In this document: positions 1 to 9,059 of the stretch, in pieces
How positions within the stretch are numbered: the first letter of the stretch is position 1
Layout of the letters: each line of letters opens with the position of its first letter
Assembly: GCF_039812505.1 (NCBI RefSeq)
Contig: NZ_JBDIAQ010000060.1
Location: forward strand, 1 to 20,481
DNA: 20,481 nucleotides
From: Intrasporangium_A sp039812505
GTDB lineage: Bacteria > Actinomycetota > Actinomycetes > Actinomycetales > Dermatophilaceae
Reading direction: 5' to 3'
The notes under the pieces: model-generated
What the model saw: only the letters and a program-made list of their open reading frames with translations
What the model was told of the DNA's origin: nothing
Database searches by the model: none
Translations under genes and position numbers: made by a program

Positions 1-51
1 CGGGTTCGCCCTCGACCGCACGGTTGGAGCGGGGGGCGGTCGTGCGAGTGC

Positions 52-70
52 GCCGGCGTCACACGCCGGC
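52..70 (-). terminator. Hairpin straddling the AEC stop codon
   Basis: A perfect 8-bp inverted repeat (GCCGGCGT at 52-59, ACGCCGGC at 63-70) has the last two bases of the stop codon in or next to its 3-nt loop. No T-run follows, as is common for actinobacterial terminators. A second 7-bp repeat (CGACCGC at 13-19, GCGGTCG at 36-42) follows on the transcript. I infer a terminator for the AEC gene. Confidence 0.45.
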
Positions 71-994
71 CAGGTGGAAGCCGGCCGCGATCAGCAGGAT
101 GACCGGCATCGAGACGAACGTCGTGACGAAGATGGCGTCGCGGGCCAGGTTGACCTCGCGCCGGTAGCGGACGGCATACGTGAAGATGTTCTGCGCGGTC
201 GGCAGGGCGGCCGTCACGACGACGGCGAACAGCGGCTGCCCCCGCATGCCGATGAGCAGGCCGACGCCGAGGGCGATGGCCGGCATCACCAGGGTCTTGA
301 GCACCACGATGGCCCAGACGTGCCGGGCGGCGCGGCCGGCCGCCGGACGCGGACCGCGCCGCAGCGAGATGCCGAAGGCGACGAGCATCGACGGGACGGC
401 CAGCCCCGCGAGCAGGTCCACCGAGCCGGCCACCACTCGCGGCAGGTGCACGTCGAGCAGGGAGATGAGCAGCCCGGCGAGCGCCCCGATCGTGATGGGG
501 TTGCTGAACATCCGGCGCACGCTGCGCAGCACGGTCGGGCGTTCGCCTCGGGCGTCGCTGTCGAACAGGGCCATGTAGACCGGCGTGATGATTAACAGCT
601 GCATGAGCAGGGTGGGGGCCACCCAGGCGACGTCGCCCAGGACGTACAACGCGATGGGGATGCCGAGGTTGCCGGCGTTGACGTAGGCCGACGATAGGCT
701 GCCGATCAGGCGCGTCCCGAGGGGGGTGTTCCGCCCGCGGGACCGCACCCCCACCAGGTAGATCGTCACGGTCACGGTGAAGGCGACCAGCGAGGTGACC
801 AGGTTGCGGGAGAGGACCGCATCGAGCGGGGTGCGCTCCATCACCTGGAGCAGCAGCGCCGGGGAGGCGACGTAGAAGGCGAGCCGCGCCAGGTTGTTCT
901 GGGCGGCCTCGTCCAGGATGCGCAGGTGCGCGAGCAGCGCCCCGACCGCGACGACCATGGCGATCGTCGCGAAGCCCTCCAGAACGCCGATCAC
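59..994 (-). CDS. AEC family (auxin efflux carrier-like) transporter
   Basis: Predicted 311-residue integral membrane protein of the AEC family, whose bacterial members export or import small carboxylates or other organic anions; the substrate cannot be read from the sequence. It is almost entirely hydrophobic, with about ten membrane spans in two halves separated by a polar stretch near residues 145-165 (SDARGERPTVLRSVRRMF). The family-like NAGNLGIPIALYVLGD segment lies around residues 106-121 and a second, PTAQNIFTYA, near the C-terminus. The start is GTG, directly after a CAGGAT -10-like box with a 6-nt gap, so the mRNA is probably leaderless. The gene lies 47 bp downstream of the APC permease on the same strand but seems to have its own promoter. 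A perfect inverted repeat covers the promoter and start codon. Family is confident; function is not. Confidence 0.88.
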   Translation of the reverse strand: MIGVLEGFATIAMVVAVGALLAHLRILDEAAQNNLARLAFYVASPALLLQVMERTPLDAVLSRNLVTSLVAFTVTVTIYLVGVRSRGRNTPLGTRLIGSLSSAYVNAGNLGIPIALYVLGDVAWVAPTLLMQLLIITPVYMALFDSDARGERPTVLRSVRRMFSNPITIGALAGLLISLLDVHLPRVVAGSVDLLAGLAVPSMLVAFGISLRRGPRPAAGRAARHVWAIVVLKTLVMPAIALGVGLLIGMRGQPLFAVVVTAALPTAQNIFTYAVRYRREVNLARDAIFVTTFVSMPVILLIAAGFHLAGV

Positions 995-1022
995 CGGCCG
1001 ATCCTGTCAGGTCGGCCGGTGA
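991..1022 (-). promoter_or_regulatory. Leaderless promoter of the AEC gene inside an 11-bp inverted repeat
   Basis: On the minus strand a CAGGAT box (1006-1001) is followed by 6 nt and the GTG start (994-992), the spacing expected of a leaderless actinobacterial promoter. The same place holds a perfect 11-bp inverted repeat: 991-1001 (TCACCGGCCGA) against 1012-1022, with a 10-nt centre that is itself partly palindromic. The repeat covers the -10 box and start codon, so it could be an operator. It also lies 20 bp beyond the APC permease stop codon and could be that gene's terminator. Confidence 0.5.
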
Positions 1023-1041
1023 CGGGTGGCACGGGTCTCGG

Positions 1042-2541
1042 TCAGCCCACCGTCGTGTCGCCCCGTGACGCGGTGGGGATCGCGTCGCCGTACGGGGCGT
1101 CGTGTCGCTCGTGAGGGCGGGCGACGAGCAGGTAGACCAGCCCTGCCGAGATGACGATGCCCGCGGAGAGCAGCACGATCCAGTTGTCGTACCACGGCGC
1201 GTCCGGGGACCGTGGCCAGGACATGTTCGTCGCCGCGAGGACCTGGTAGCCGAAGGCGGCGACCGTGACGAGCAGGCCCCAGCGGCCCAGGGTGAACGGG
1301 CCGCTCGGGCGCCACCCCTTCAGCCGGGCCCGCAGCGCCGCGAGGACCACCATCATGAAGCCGAGGTAGATGCCCAGCGCGGCGAAGGAGATGATCTTCG
1401 TCAGGGCGTTCTCCGAGACCATCGACCCCAGGATGATCAGGGTGGGCACCACCGCAGCCAGCGCCAGGGCATACGGCGGGACGGCGCGCGCCGACGAGAA
1501 GCGGCTGAGCAGGTGGCTCGCCGGCATCATCCGGTCGCGGGCGTAGGAGTAGACCAGCCGGCTGGCCGCGGCCTGCAGGCTGAGGGCGCAGGAGAAGAAC
1601 GAGATGAGCACGATGGCGATGACGACGCGGAAGCCGACCGACCCGAAGGCGTTCTGCAGGATCGTCGTCACCGGGTCGGCGTCGGCGCCCGAGACGACCT
1701 TGCCGAAGTCGGGGACGGCGAGCATCAGGGCCAGGGTGATGAAGAACGAGGCGAACCCGCCGATGTAGATCGTCATCCGCATCGACTTGGGGATCTGGCG
1801 GCGCGGGTCCTTGACCTCCTCGGCGACGTCGCCACACGCCTCGAAGCCGTAGTACAGGTAGACGCCCAGCAGCGCCGCGGTGAGGAAGGCCGGCAGGTAG
1901 GAGCCGTCGCCCTCGGTGCCCGCCGTGTCGAAGAGCACGCCGAGGCCGTGGTGGCGCTGGGTCAGCAGCAGCCAGCCGCCGACCGCGAGCGCCCCGACGA
2001 GCTCTGCGGCGAAGCCGAAGAAGGCGAGCTTGGCCAGCAGCGCGGTGCCCCCGAAGTTGAGCAGGGTCACCACGACGATCAGGCCGACGGCGCAGCCCAC
2101 GGTCACGCCCGTCGAGGGCGTGATCCCCAGCAGCATCGCCACGAACGGACCGGCGCCGTAGGAGACGCTGGCGATGGTCACGAGCAGGGCGGCCATGTAG
2201 ACCCACCCCGCCATCCAGGCCCAGCGCCGCCCCCAGAGCCGGCGCGTCCAGGGGTAGATGCCGCCGGAGACCGGGTACTGGGAGACGACCTCGCCGAAGA
2301 CCATGGCAACCAGCAGCTGGCCGACCGCGGCGATCGCCACCGCCCAGATCGAGGCCGGGCCGCCCGAGGCGACGGCGAAGGCGAACAGCGAGTAGACGCC
2401 GACGACCGGCGACAGATAGGTGAACCCGAGCGAGAAGTTGCCCCAGAGGGACATGTCGCGCTTGAAGTCGGAGGTGTAGCCGAGTGCGGCCAGGTGGGCA
2501 TCCTCGTCGTCGTGCGAGGTGTGGGTCAGGGTTTGGGACAT
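1042..2541 (-). CDS. APC superfamily amino acid/polyamine permease
   Basis: Predicted 499-residue secondary transporter with about 12-14 membrane spans. The N-terminal segment LGYTSDFKRDMSLWGNFSLG and the GGIYPWTRRLWG motif after the second span are typical of the amino acid/choline (ACT, GABA permease-like) branch of the APC superfamily. The cytosolic motif YGFEACGDVAEEVKDPRRQI, with the conserved E-E-x-x-P pattern, lies in the middle. Likely substrates are amino acids, GABA or amines; the exact one is not readable. The chosen start, MSQTLTHTSH, is the ATG at 2541. An in-frame extension of 43 residues to 2670 is Arg/Pro-rich, lacks family character and runs through the likely promoter. An out-of-frame ATG lies 8 bp upstream. 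A TAGCGT -10-like box is read on the minus strand at 2609-2604. The AEC gene follows on the same strand. Confidence 0.92.
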   Translation of the reverse strand: MSQTLTHTSHDDEDAHLAALGYTSDFKRDMSLWGNFSLGFTYLSPVVGVYSLFAFAVASGGPASIWAVAIAAVGQLLVAMVFGEVVSQYPVSGGIYPWTRRLWGRRWAWMAGWVYMAALLVTIASVSYGAGPFVAMLLGITPSTGVTVGCAVGLIVVVTLLNFGGTALLAKLAFFGFAAELVGALAVGGWLLLTQRHHGLGVLFDTAGTEGDGSYLPAFLTAALLGVYLYYGFEACGDVAEEVKDPRRQIPKSMRMTIYIGGFASFFITLALMLAVPDFGKVVSGADADPVTTILQNAFGSVGFRVVIAIVLISFFSCALSLQAAASRLVYSYARDRMMPASHLLSRFSSARAVPPYALALAAVVPTLIILGSMVSENALTKIISFAALGIYLGFMMVVLAALRARLKGWRPSGPFTLGRWGLLVTVAAFGYQVLAATNMSWPRSPDAPWYDNWIVLLSAGIVISAGLVYLLVARPHERHDAPYGDAIPTASRGDTTVG

Positions 2542-2603
2542 TCGTCCATTCCGGTGTTGCGCCGCATCACTGCGGTGGCCCGGGCCTTCCAGGCGCCGGA
2601 GCA

Positions 2604-2609
2604 ACGCTA
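2604..2609 (-). promoter_or_regulatory. Candidate -10 box of the APC permease gene
   Basis: TAGCGT on the minus strand matches the TANNNT actinobacterial -10 pattern and lies about 60 nt upstream of the chosen ATG. No convincing -35 is seen. The rest of 2542-2758 holds no gene; a small GCGGC-TGTT-GCCGC hairpin at 2733-2746 lies shortly after the acyl-CoA ligase stop and may help termination. Confidence 0.35.
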
Positions 2610-2758
2610 GTGACCCACCCGGCCTGGCGGTATCGCCGTTTGGGCGCGTCCGGCAGCCAGGGCTGTACAAGTCGGCGCTTTACCGCCCGCTCGGACAGCT
2701 GCGGCGGAGCGCGCGGATCCGGCGCGGTCGGCGCGGCTGTTGCCGCCCCGCCGCGGGT

Positions 2759-4426
2759 TCAGCCGACCACGACGACGGACAGCTCCCCCTCGGCGTACCG
2801 CCTGCGCAGCACCTTCTTGTCGAACTTGCCGACGCTCGTCTTGGGGACCTCGTCGATGAAGGCCCACCGCTCGGGCACCTGCCAGCGCGCGAGCTTGGTC
2901 TCGAGGTAGTCGTGCAGGTCCTGTGCCGTCGCCGTGGAGCCGGCCTTCAGCACCACCGAGGCGAGCGGGCGTTCCTGCCACCGGTCGTCGGGGACCCCCA
3001 CGACCGAGGCCTCGACGACGTCCGGGTGGCCCATCAGGACGTTCTCGAGCTCGACCGAGCTGATCCACTCGCCGCCCGACTTGATGACGTCCTTGGCCCG
3101 GTCGGTCAGGGTGATGTACCCGTCGGCCGAGAACGTCCCGACGTCACCGGTGCGCAGCCAGCCCTCGTCGAACCGGGCCGCCATGTCGGCCAGTTCGGCC
3201 TCCGACTCGCTGCCGTTCGAGTAGTACGACTCGGCGATCCACGGGCCGCGGATCTCGAACTCCCCGACGGTCCGCCCGTCGGGTTCGGCGGCGTTGCCGT
3301 CGGGCCCGATGATCCGGCCCTCCAGGCCGCAGAGGATGCGGCCCTGGCTGGCCTTGTAGGCCCAGTACTCGTCCGAGCCGGGTGCGGCCGGCGGCACCGT
3401 CGAGAGGGAGGCGACCGGCGAGGTCTCCGTCATCCCCCAGCCGTGGATGATGTCGATCCCGTGCCGGTCGTGGTAGGCCCGGATCATCGGCAGCGGGGCG
3501 GCCGAACCGCCGACCATCAGCATCCGCACGGACGAGACGTCGACGTCGTTGGTGTCCAGGTGGTGCAGCAGGTCGTTCCAGATCGTCGGCACGCCGGCTC
3601 CGCCGGTCACCTTCTCGCTCGTGATCATGTCGGCCAGCGGGGCGGCCTGCAGGAAGCGGTCCGGCATGACCAGGCTGGACCCGGTTACCATCGCGGAGTA
3701 CGGGAAGCCCCACGCGTTGGCGTGGAACAGCGGCACGACGATGAGCAGCCGGTCGGCCGTGGCGATGCCCAGCGAGGCAGCGACCGCCATCGAGTGCAGG
3801 TAGTTGCTGCGCTGCGAGTAGGCGACCCCCTTGGGGTTGCCGGTCGTGCCGGAGGTGTAGCACATCGAGGCGGCGTCGGTGTCGTCGAGGTCCGTGGGCC
3901 AGTCGAAGGTGGCCGGCCGGCCGTCGATGAGCTCGGCGAAGTCGTGCACACCCGCGACGTGGCCGGGCGCGCCGAGAGCTGCACGGGTCTCGTCGTCGAC
4001 CGGGCCGTTGACGATCACGTGGCGCACCTCGGGCAGATGCTCGAGCAGCCGGGCGAACGGCCCCGCGAGCGTGTTGTCGACGACGACGACCTCGCTGCCG
4101 CCGTGGCGCGTGACGTAGACCAGCTGCTCGGGGAACAGCCGGATGTTCAGGGCGTGCAGGACCGCGCCCATGGACGGCACGGCAAGGTAGGTGACCAGGT
4201 GCTCGGCGTTGTTCCACATGAAGGTGCCGACGCGCCGGTCCCCGGTGATCCCGAGGTCGCGCAGGGCGTGGGCGAGCTGTGCCGCCTGCCTGCCGACCTC
4301 GCCGAAGGTCGTGCGCCGTGCGCCGGACGCGGTCCACGTGACCACCTCGCTGGCGGCGTGGACGGTCGTGCCGAAGCGCATGAGCGTGGAGATCAGCAGG
4401 GGTGTGGGCTGCATCGTGCTCTTCAT
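2759..4426 (-). CDS. Medium/long-chain fatty-acyl-CoA ligase (AMP-binding enzyme)
   Basis: Predicted 555-residue cytosolic enzyme of the ANL superfamily that activates fatty acids to acyl-CoA through an acyl-adenylate. The P-loop-like motif CYTSGTTGNPKG is near residue 189. GWGMTETSP (A5-type motif) is near 328, WLRTGDVG (A7, ribose-binding Asp) near 423, DRAKDVIKSGGEWIS (A8 hinge) follows, and the catalytic Lys of SVGKFDKK is near 533. The overall pattern is that of AlkK/FadD-like ligases that handle medium- to long-chain acids. I chose the ATG at 4426 (MKSTMQPTP) because a CAGAGT -10 box lies 7 nt upstream, giving a leaderless start. A GTG 9 bp earlier and an ATG 12 bp later are alternatives. 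It is divergent from the LOG gene, with only 101 bp between start codons. Chain-length preference is not readable. Confidence 0.92.
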   Translation of the reverse strand: MKSTMQPTPLLISTLMRFGTTVHAASEVVTWTASGARRTTFGEVGRQAAQLAHALRDLGITGDRRVGTFMWNNAEHLVTYLAVPSMGAVLHALNIRLFPEQLVYVTRHGGSEVVVVDNTLAGPFARLLEHLPEVRHVIVNGPVDDETRAALGAPGHVAGVHDFAELIDGRPATFDWPTDLDDTDAASMCYTSGTTGNPKGVAYSQRSNYLHSMAVAASLGIATADRLLIVVPLFHANAWGFPYSAMVTGSSLVMPDRFLQAAPLADMITSEKVTGGAGVPTIWNDLLHHLDTNDVDVSSVRMLMVGGSAAPLPMIRAYHDRHGIDIIHGWGMTETSPVASLSTVPPAAPGSDEYWAYKASQGRILCGLEGRIIGPDGNAAEPDGRTVGEFEIRGPWIAESYYSNGSESEAELADMAARFDEGWLRTGDVGTFSADGYITLTDRAKDVIKSGGEWISSVELENVLMGHPDVVEASVVGVPDDRWQERPLASVVLKAGSTATAQDLHDYLETKLARWQVPERWAFIDEVPKTSVGKFDKKVLRRRYAEGELSVVVVG

Positions 4427-4439
4427 GACTGGCACTCTG
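4427..4439 (-). promoter_or_regulatory. Leaderless promoter of the acyl-CoA ligase gene
   Basis: A CAGAGT box (4439-4434 on the minus strand) lies 7 nt before the ATG at 4426. This matches the spacing of the other leaderless starts in this window and decides the start among three closely spaced candidates. No Shine-Dalgarno sequence is present. No clear -35. Confidence 0.5.
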
Positions 4440-4514
4440 CCATCGCGTCGCGGCCGGCGTCAGCCCTTTCCGCAGGTGGCGCGCGGCGACCCGCCCGGGT
4501 CGGCCCGGTTGGGG

Positions 4515-4527
4515 CAGGATGTCGCCC
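4515..4527 (+). promoter_or_regulatory. Leaderless promoter of the LOG-family gene
   Basis: A CAGGAT box at 4515-4520 is followed by 7 nt and then ATG at 4528. The box overlaps an in-frame ATG at 4519, which therefore lies inside the promoter and is a poor start. Confidence 0.5.
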
Positions 4528-5685
4528 ATGGAGATCGAGACGCTCGAGGAGCTCGACGCCCACCTCGACTCCGGAGCGAGCCTGACCGGCCTGCGGCTGC
4601 AGGGTCTGGACCTGCGCGACTACGCCCGTCGGCTCGCCGGCCGGCCGGGCCTGACCGGGCTGGTCGTCCTCGGCGGGGTCGTGCCGCCCGACGTCGCCGA
4701 GGTGCTGCTCGCCGGTGGTGCGATCGTCTTCCCCGGCCTCGCCGGCGCGCCCATCGACCCGTGGTGCGGCCTCTACACCCCCGAGGACCTCTACGCCGGC
4801 CTCGAGGAGCACGGCTACGCCCGCACCCCCGACGCGCTGGCCTACCGATGGTTCACCGACGCGCGGCTGGCCACCGACGCCTTCGCCACCCTCGTGCGGG
4901 CCATCCACGACGACACCGTCACCGACGACCTGGACGAGTTCCTCGTCGACCGGAGCGTGGTCGGGGTCATGGGCGGCCACGCGGTCCCCCGGGGCAGCGA
5001 CGAGTACGTCGGGGCGGCCCACCTGGCCCACCGGCTCGCCGGCCTGGGCCACGTCGTCGTCACCGGTGGTGGTCCCGGCACGATGGAGGCGGCGAACCTC
5101 GGCGCCCTGTGCCGCGACACCACGGTCCTCGAGCAGGCTCTGCGGCGCCTCGCCGCCGTGCCCGGCTTCCGGCCGGACGTGACCGCCTGGGCTCGCACCG
5201 CGATGGCCGTCCGGCGCGAGCTGCTCGATCGGGACGACGCCCCCGGTGCCCGCCCGGAGGCGCTCGGGAGGTCGGCCCGCTCGCTGGGCATCCCCACCTG
5301 GTTCTACGGTCACGAGCCGCCGAACGTGTTCTGCGACGCCGTGGCGAAGTACTTCTCCAACGCCCTGCGCGAGGACGGCCTGCTGGCCCGCTCCACCGCC
5401 GGGATCGTGGTGCTGCCCGGCGCCGCCGGCACGGTGCAGGAGGTTTTCCAGGCGGTCACGCCCCTCTACTACTCCCGTGACGACGTCGCCCTGCCCCCTC
5501 TGGTGCTCGTCGGAGTCGAGCACTGGACCCGCACCATCCCCGTCTGGCCCGCCGTCCAGCAGCTCGCGTCGGGTCACCGGATGGCCGGGTCGGTCCACCT
5601 CGTCGACGCGCTCGATGACGTGCTCCCCCTGCTGGCCGGTTCCCCGGCGCCGGACCGCGAGCCGCCCGGTGGCAGGCGGGCGTGA
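4528..5685 (+). CDS. LOG-family Rossmann-fold nucleotide-binding protein
   Basis: Predicted 385-residue cytosolic protein with the LOG (lysine decarboxylase-like) Rossmann fold. Known family members hydrolyse nucleoside 5'-monophosphates to free base and ribose 5-phosphate (cytokinin-activating LOG enzymes; the nucleosidase PpnN). GGGPGTMEAAN, near residue 179, is the first nucleotide-binding motif. PGAAGTVQE, near 296, takes the place of the canonical PGGxGTxxE catalytic motif, with the second Gly changed to Ala. The protein is about twice the size of simple LOG enzymes: roughly 150 residues precede the Rossmann core, and the two motifs are about 115 residues apart, with a GHEPPNVFCDAVAKYFSNAL stretch between. 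The size suggests a PpnN-like rather than a LOG/YvdD-like role, but substrate is not established. It is followed after 5 bp by a hairpin. Confidence 0.82.
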   Translation: MEIETLEELDAHLDSGASLTGLRLQGLDLRDYARRLAGRPGLTGLVVLGGVVPPDVAEVLLAGGAIVFPGLAGAPIDPWCGLYTPEDLYAGLEEHGYARTPDALAYRWFTDARLATDAFATLVRAIHDDTVTDDLDEFLVDRSVVGVMGGHAVPRGSDEYVGAAHLAHRLAGLGHVVVTGGGPGTMEAANLGALCRDTTVLEQALRRLAAVPGFRPDVTAWARTAMAVRRELLDRDDAPGARPEALGRSARSLGIPTWFYGHEPPNVFCDAVAKYFSNALREDGLLARSTAGIVVLPGAAGTVQEVFQAVTPLYYSRDDVALPPLVLVGVEHWTRTIPVWPAVQQLASGHRMAGSVHLVDALDDVLPLLAGSPAPDREPPGGRRA

Positions 5686-5690
5686 GGAAC

Positions 5691-5722
5691 GGTATGCCGC
5701 CGACCCGGGCAAGCGGCATACC
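5691..5722 (+). terminator. GTATGCCGC-type hairpin after the LOG gene
   Basis: A perfect 10-bp inverted repeat (GGTATGCCGC at 5691-5700, GCGGCATACC at 5713-5722) with a 12-nt loop begins 6 bp after the stop codon. There is no T-run. Its position between two plus-strand genes suggests a terminator. It shares its core word with the hairpins at 12897 and 15805. Confidence 0.6.
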
Positions 5723-5817
5723 ACCCTTCGGGCCTCCGGGCGACGACGGGCCACCTGTCTCCTACGCTGGCTGTGACCCCCCGAGCCGAACCGGCCGTCC
5801 AGACAGGGAGCCTGCGC

Positions 5818-7026
<1,209 letters not shown>

Positions 7027-7039
7027 CGCCGCATCGGGC

Positions 7040-8950
7040 TCAGTCGCCCCGCAGCACCGGCGTGAGCGCCTCGAGGACCGCGGCGTCCTCGATCGTGGCC
7101 GGCACGGTGGGGGTCCGGCCGTCGGCGATCTCGCGCATCGTCTTGCGCAGGATCTTGCCCGAGCGCGTCTTGGGCAGGGCGGCCACGATGTCGACCCGGC
7201 GCAGGGCGGCCACCGCCCCGACCTCGCCGCGCACCCGCTCGACCAGCTCCGCCCGGATGCGCTCGCCCTCGGCCGCGGCGTCGACACCCGACTTGAGCAC
7301 GACGAGGGCCCGCGGCACCTGGCCCTTGAGCTGGTCGGACACCCCGACCACGGCGCACTCGGCCACCGCCTCGTGGCCGGCGAGCGCGGCCTCGATGGCC
7401 CCGGTCGACAGCCGGTGACCGGCGACGTTGAGCACGTCGTCGGTACGCCCCATGACGAACAGGTAGCCGTCGTCGTCGACGTACCCGCCGTCGCCGGTCA
7501 GGTAGTAGCCGGGGTAGGCGGACAGGTAGGAGGCCACGTAGCGCTCGTCGTCGTGCCACAGGGTCGGCAGCGTGCCGGGCGGCATCGGCAGCCGGATGCA
7601 GATGGCCCCCTCGGTGCCGGCCGCCACCTCGGTGCCCGCCCCGTCGAGGACGCGCACGTCGTAGCCGCACACGGGCAGGGTCGGCGAGCCGGGTTTGATG
7701 GGCAGCAGCTCGATGCCCTTGGGGTTGCACGCCACCGGCCAGCCGGTCTCGGTCTGCCACCAGTTGTCGATGACCGGGACGCCGAGCACGTCGGTGGCCC
7801 ACTCGTACGTGTCCGGGTCGAGCCGCTCGCCGGCGAGGTACAGGGTCCGGAAGCCGGTGAGGTCGTAGCTGCGCAGCAGCTCGGCCTTGGCGTCCTCCTT
7901 CTTGATCGCCCGGAAGGCCGTCGGGGCCGTGAAGCACGACACCACGCCGTACTCCTGGATGACCCGCCAGAACGCGCCCGCGTCGGGGGTGCCCACGGGC
8001 TTGCCCTCGTAGAGCACCGACGCCGCGCCGAGCAGCAGCGGGCCGTACACGATGTACGAGTGGCCGACGACCCAGCCGACGTCACTCGCGGTGAACATCG
8101 TCTCGCCGGGCCGGACGTCGTACAGGTTGCGCATCGACCACAGCAGCGCGACGGCGTAGCCGCCCGAGTCGCGGTAGATGCCCTTGGGTCTGCCGGTGGT
8201 GCCCGATGTGTAGAGGATGTAGAGCGGGTCGGTGCTCGCGACCGGCACGCAGTCGGCCCCGGCGCGCGCCGCCGGACCCGTGACGAGCTCGGCCCAGTCG
8301 ACGTCGCGCTCCCCCATCTCGGCCCGCAGCTGCTCCCGCTGGAGGATGACGCAGTGCTCCGGCTGGTGCGCGGAGCGCCGGATCGCCTCGTCGAGGAACG
8401 GCTTGTAGGGCACGATCCGGTTGGGCTCGACCCCGCAGGAGGCCGAGATGACCACCCGTGGCGCCGCGTCGTCGATCCGGGCGGCGAGCTCCTGCGGCGC
8501 GAAGCCGCCGAACACGACCGAGTGCACGGCGCCGATCCGGGCACAGGCGAGCATCGCGACGGCCGCCTCGGGAACCATCGGCAGGTAGATCACGACGCGG
8601 TCGCCCGGCTCGACCCCGAGGCCCTTGAGGCCACCGGCGCAGGCGCGCACCTGCTCGAGCAGCTCGGCGTAGGTGACCGTCAGTTTCGTGCCGGTCACCG
8701 GCGAGTCGTAGTGGATCGCCGCCTGATCGCCGCGGCCCGCCTTGACGTGCCGGTCGACGGCGTTGTGGCAGACGTTGAGGACCGCGTCCGGGTACCAGCG
8801 GTAGAACGGCGGGTTGTCGTCGTCGAGGATCCGCCCGGGTGGCGTGACCCAGTCGATCTCACCGGCCGCCTCCCGCCAGAACCCTTCGGGGTCGCGCAGG
8901 CTGCGCTGGTAGAGGTCGCCGTATGCCGCTGTGCTCGCTCCGTCGCTCAT
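7040..8950 (-). CDS. prpE: Propionate/acetate-CoA ligase (PrpE-like)
   Basis: Predicted 636-residue acyl-CoA synthetase that converts short-chain carboxylates, most likely propionate, to acyl-CoA through an acyl-adenylate. The N-terminal FWREAAGEIDWVTPP region and the SCGVEPNRIVPYKPFLDEAI segment are typical of PrpE. The adenylate-binding motif YILYTSGTTGRPKG is near residue 245, NWWQTETGWP near 395, and the catalytic, potentially acetylated Lys of RSGKILRK near 599. NWWQTETGWP is shared with acetyl-CoA synthetase, so acetate is a possible alternative substrate. No prpBCD genes are adjacent. The ATG at 8950 follows a CAGGGT -10 box by 6 nt, so translation is probably leaderless, and a 19-bp palindrome sits immediately upstream of the box. 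It is separated from rlmN by an unusual repeat-rich gap. Confidence 0.93.
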   Translation of the reverse strand: MSDGASTAAYGDLYQRSLRDPEGFWREAAGEIDWVTPPGRILDDDNPPFYRWYPDAVLNVCHNAVDRHVKAGRGDQAAIHYDSPVTGTKLTVTYAELLEQVRACAGGLKGLGVEPGDRVVIYLPMVPEAAVAMLACARIGAVHSVVFGGFAPQELAARIDDAAPRVVISASCGVEPNRIVPYKPFLDEAIRRSAHQPEHCVILQREQLRAEMGERDVDWAELVTGPAARAGADCVPVASTDPLYILYTSGTTGRPKGIYRDSGGYAVALLWSMRNLYDVRPGETMFTASDVGWVVGHSYIVYGPLLLGAASVLYEGKPVGTPDAGAFWRVIQEYGVVSCFTAPTAFRAIKKEDAKAELLRSYDLTGFRTLYLAGERLDPDTYEWATDVLGVPVIDNWWQTETGWPVACNPKGIELLPIKPGSPTLPVCGYDVRVLDGAGTEVAAGTEGAICIRLPMPPGTLPTLWHDDERYVASYLSAYPGYYLTGDGGYVDDDGYLFVMGRTDDVLNVAGHRLSTGAIEAALAGHEAVAECAVVGVSDQLKGQVPRALVVLKSGVDAAAEGERIRAELVERVRGEVGAVAALRRVDIVAALPKTRSGKILRKTMREIADGRTPTVPATIEDAAVLEALTPVLRGD

Positions 8951-8956
8951 GTGCCC

Positions 8957-8982
8957 ACCCTGCCCTGTGCCGCCGACACAGG
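8957..8982 (-). promoter_or_regulatory. prpE leaderless promoter with candidate operator
   Basis: On the minus strand CAGGGT (8962-8957) lies 6 nt before the ATG, fitting a leaderless promoter. Just upstream, 8964-8982 reads CCTGTGCCGCCGACACAGG, a palindrome with 6-bp outer arms and one mismatched pair inside. It lies in the spacer between the -10 and -35 positions, where a repressor would block RNA polymerase. The binding protein is unknown. Confidence 0.5.
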
Positions 8983-9002
8983 CCAGACCCGGCCCACCAC
9001 AG

Positions 9003-9056
9003 CCCGGTTCGATGTATTCGCGCGGCCCAGGGGCCGCGCGAATACATCGAACCGGG
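9003..9056. repeat. Perfect 26-bp inverted repeat between rlmN and prpE
   Basis: The arms 9003-9028 and 9031-9056 are exact reverse complements separated by only 2 bp (AG). The arms begin CCCGGTTCGATG and end CGCGGCCC. The RNA of either strand would form a very long, stable hairpin. It lies downstream of rlmN on the minus strand and 53 bp upstream of the prpE start codon. A terminator for rlmN is the simplest role; a mobile repeat copy is an alternative. Confidence 0.8.
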
Positions 9057-9059
9057 TTT

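Noticed and set aside
4519..4527. ATG at 4519 as the start of the LOG-family gene
   Set aside because: It lies within the CAGGAT -10 box of a leaderless promoter, and the next ATG at 4528 has the correct spacing.
5686..5817. Precursor peptide gene for the radical SAM enzyme
   Set aside because: The gap contains only a hairpin and the gene's own upstream region; the in-frame GTG extension at 5773 adds 15 residues without ribosome-binding-site support.
9003..9056. LexA/SOS-box reading of the CGAA/TTCG words in the 26-bp inverted repeat
   Set aside because: The half-sites are not spaced as in the actinobacterial SOS box (GAAC-N4-GTTC), and neighbouring genes have no SOS role.
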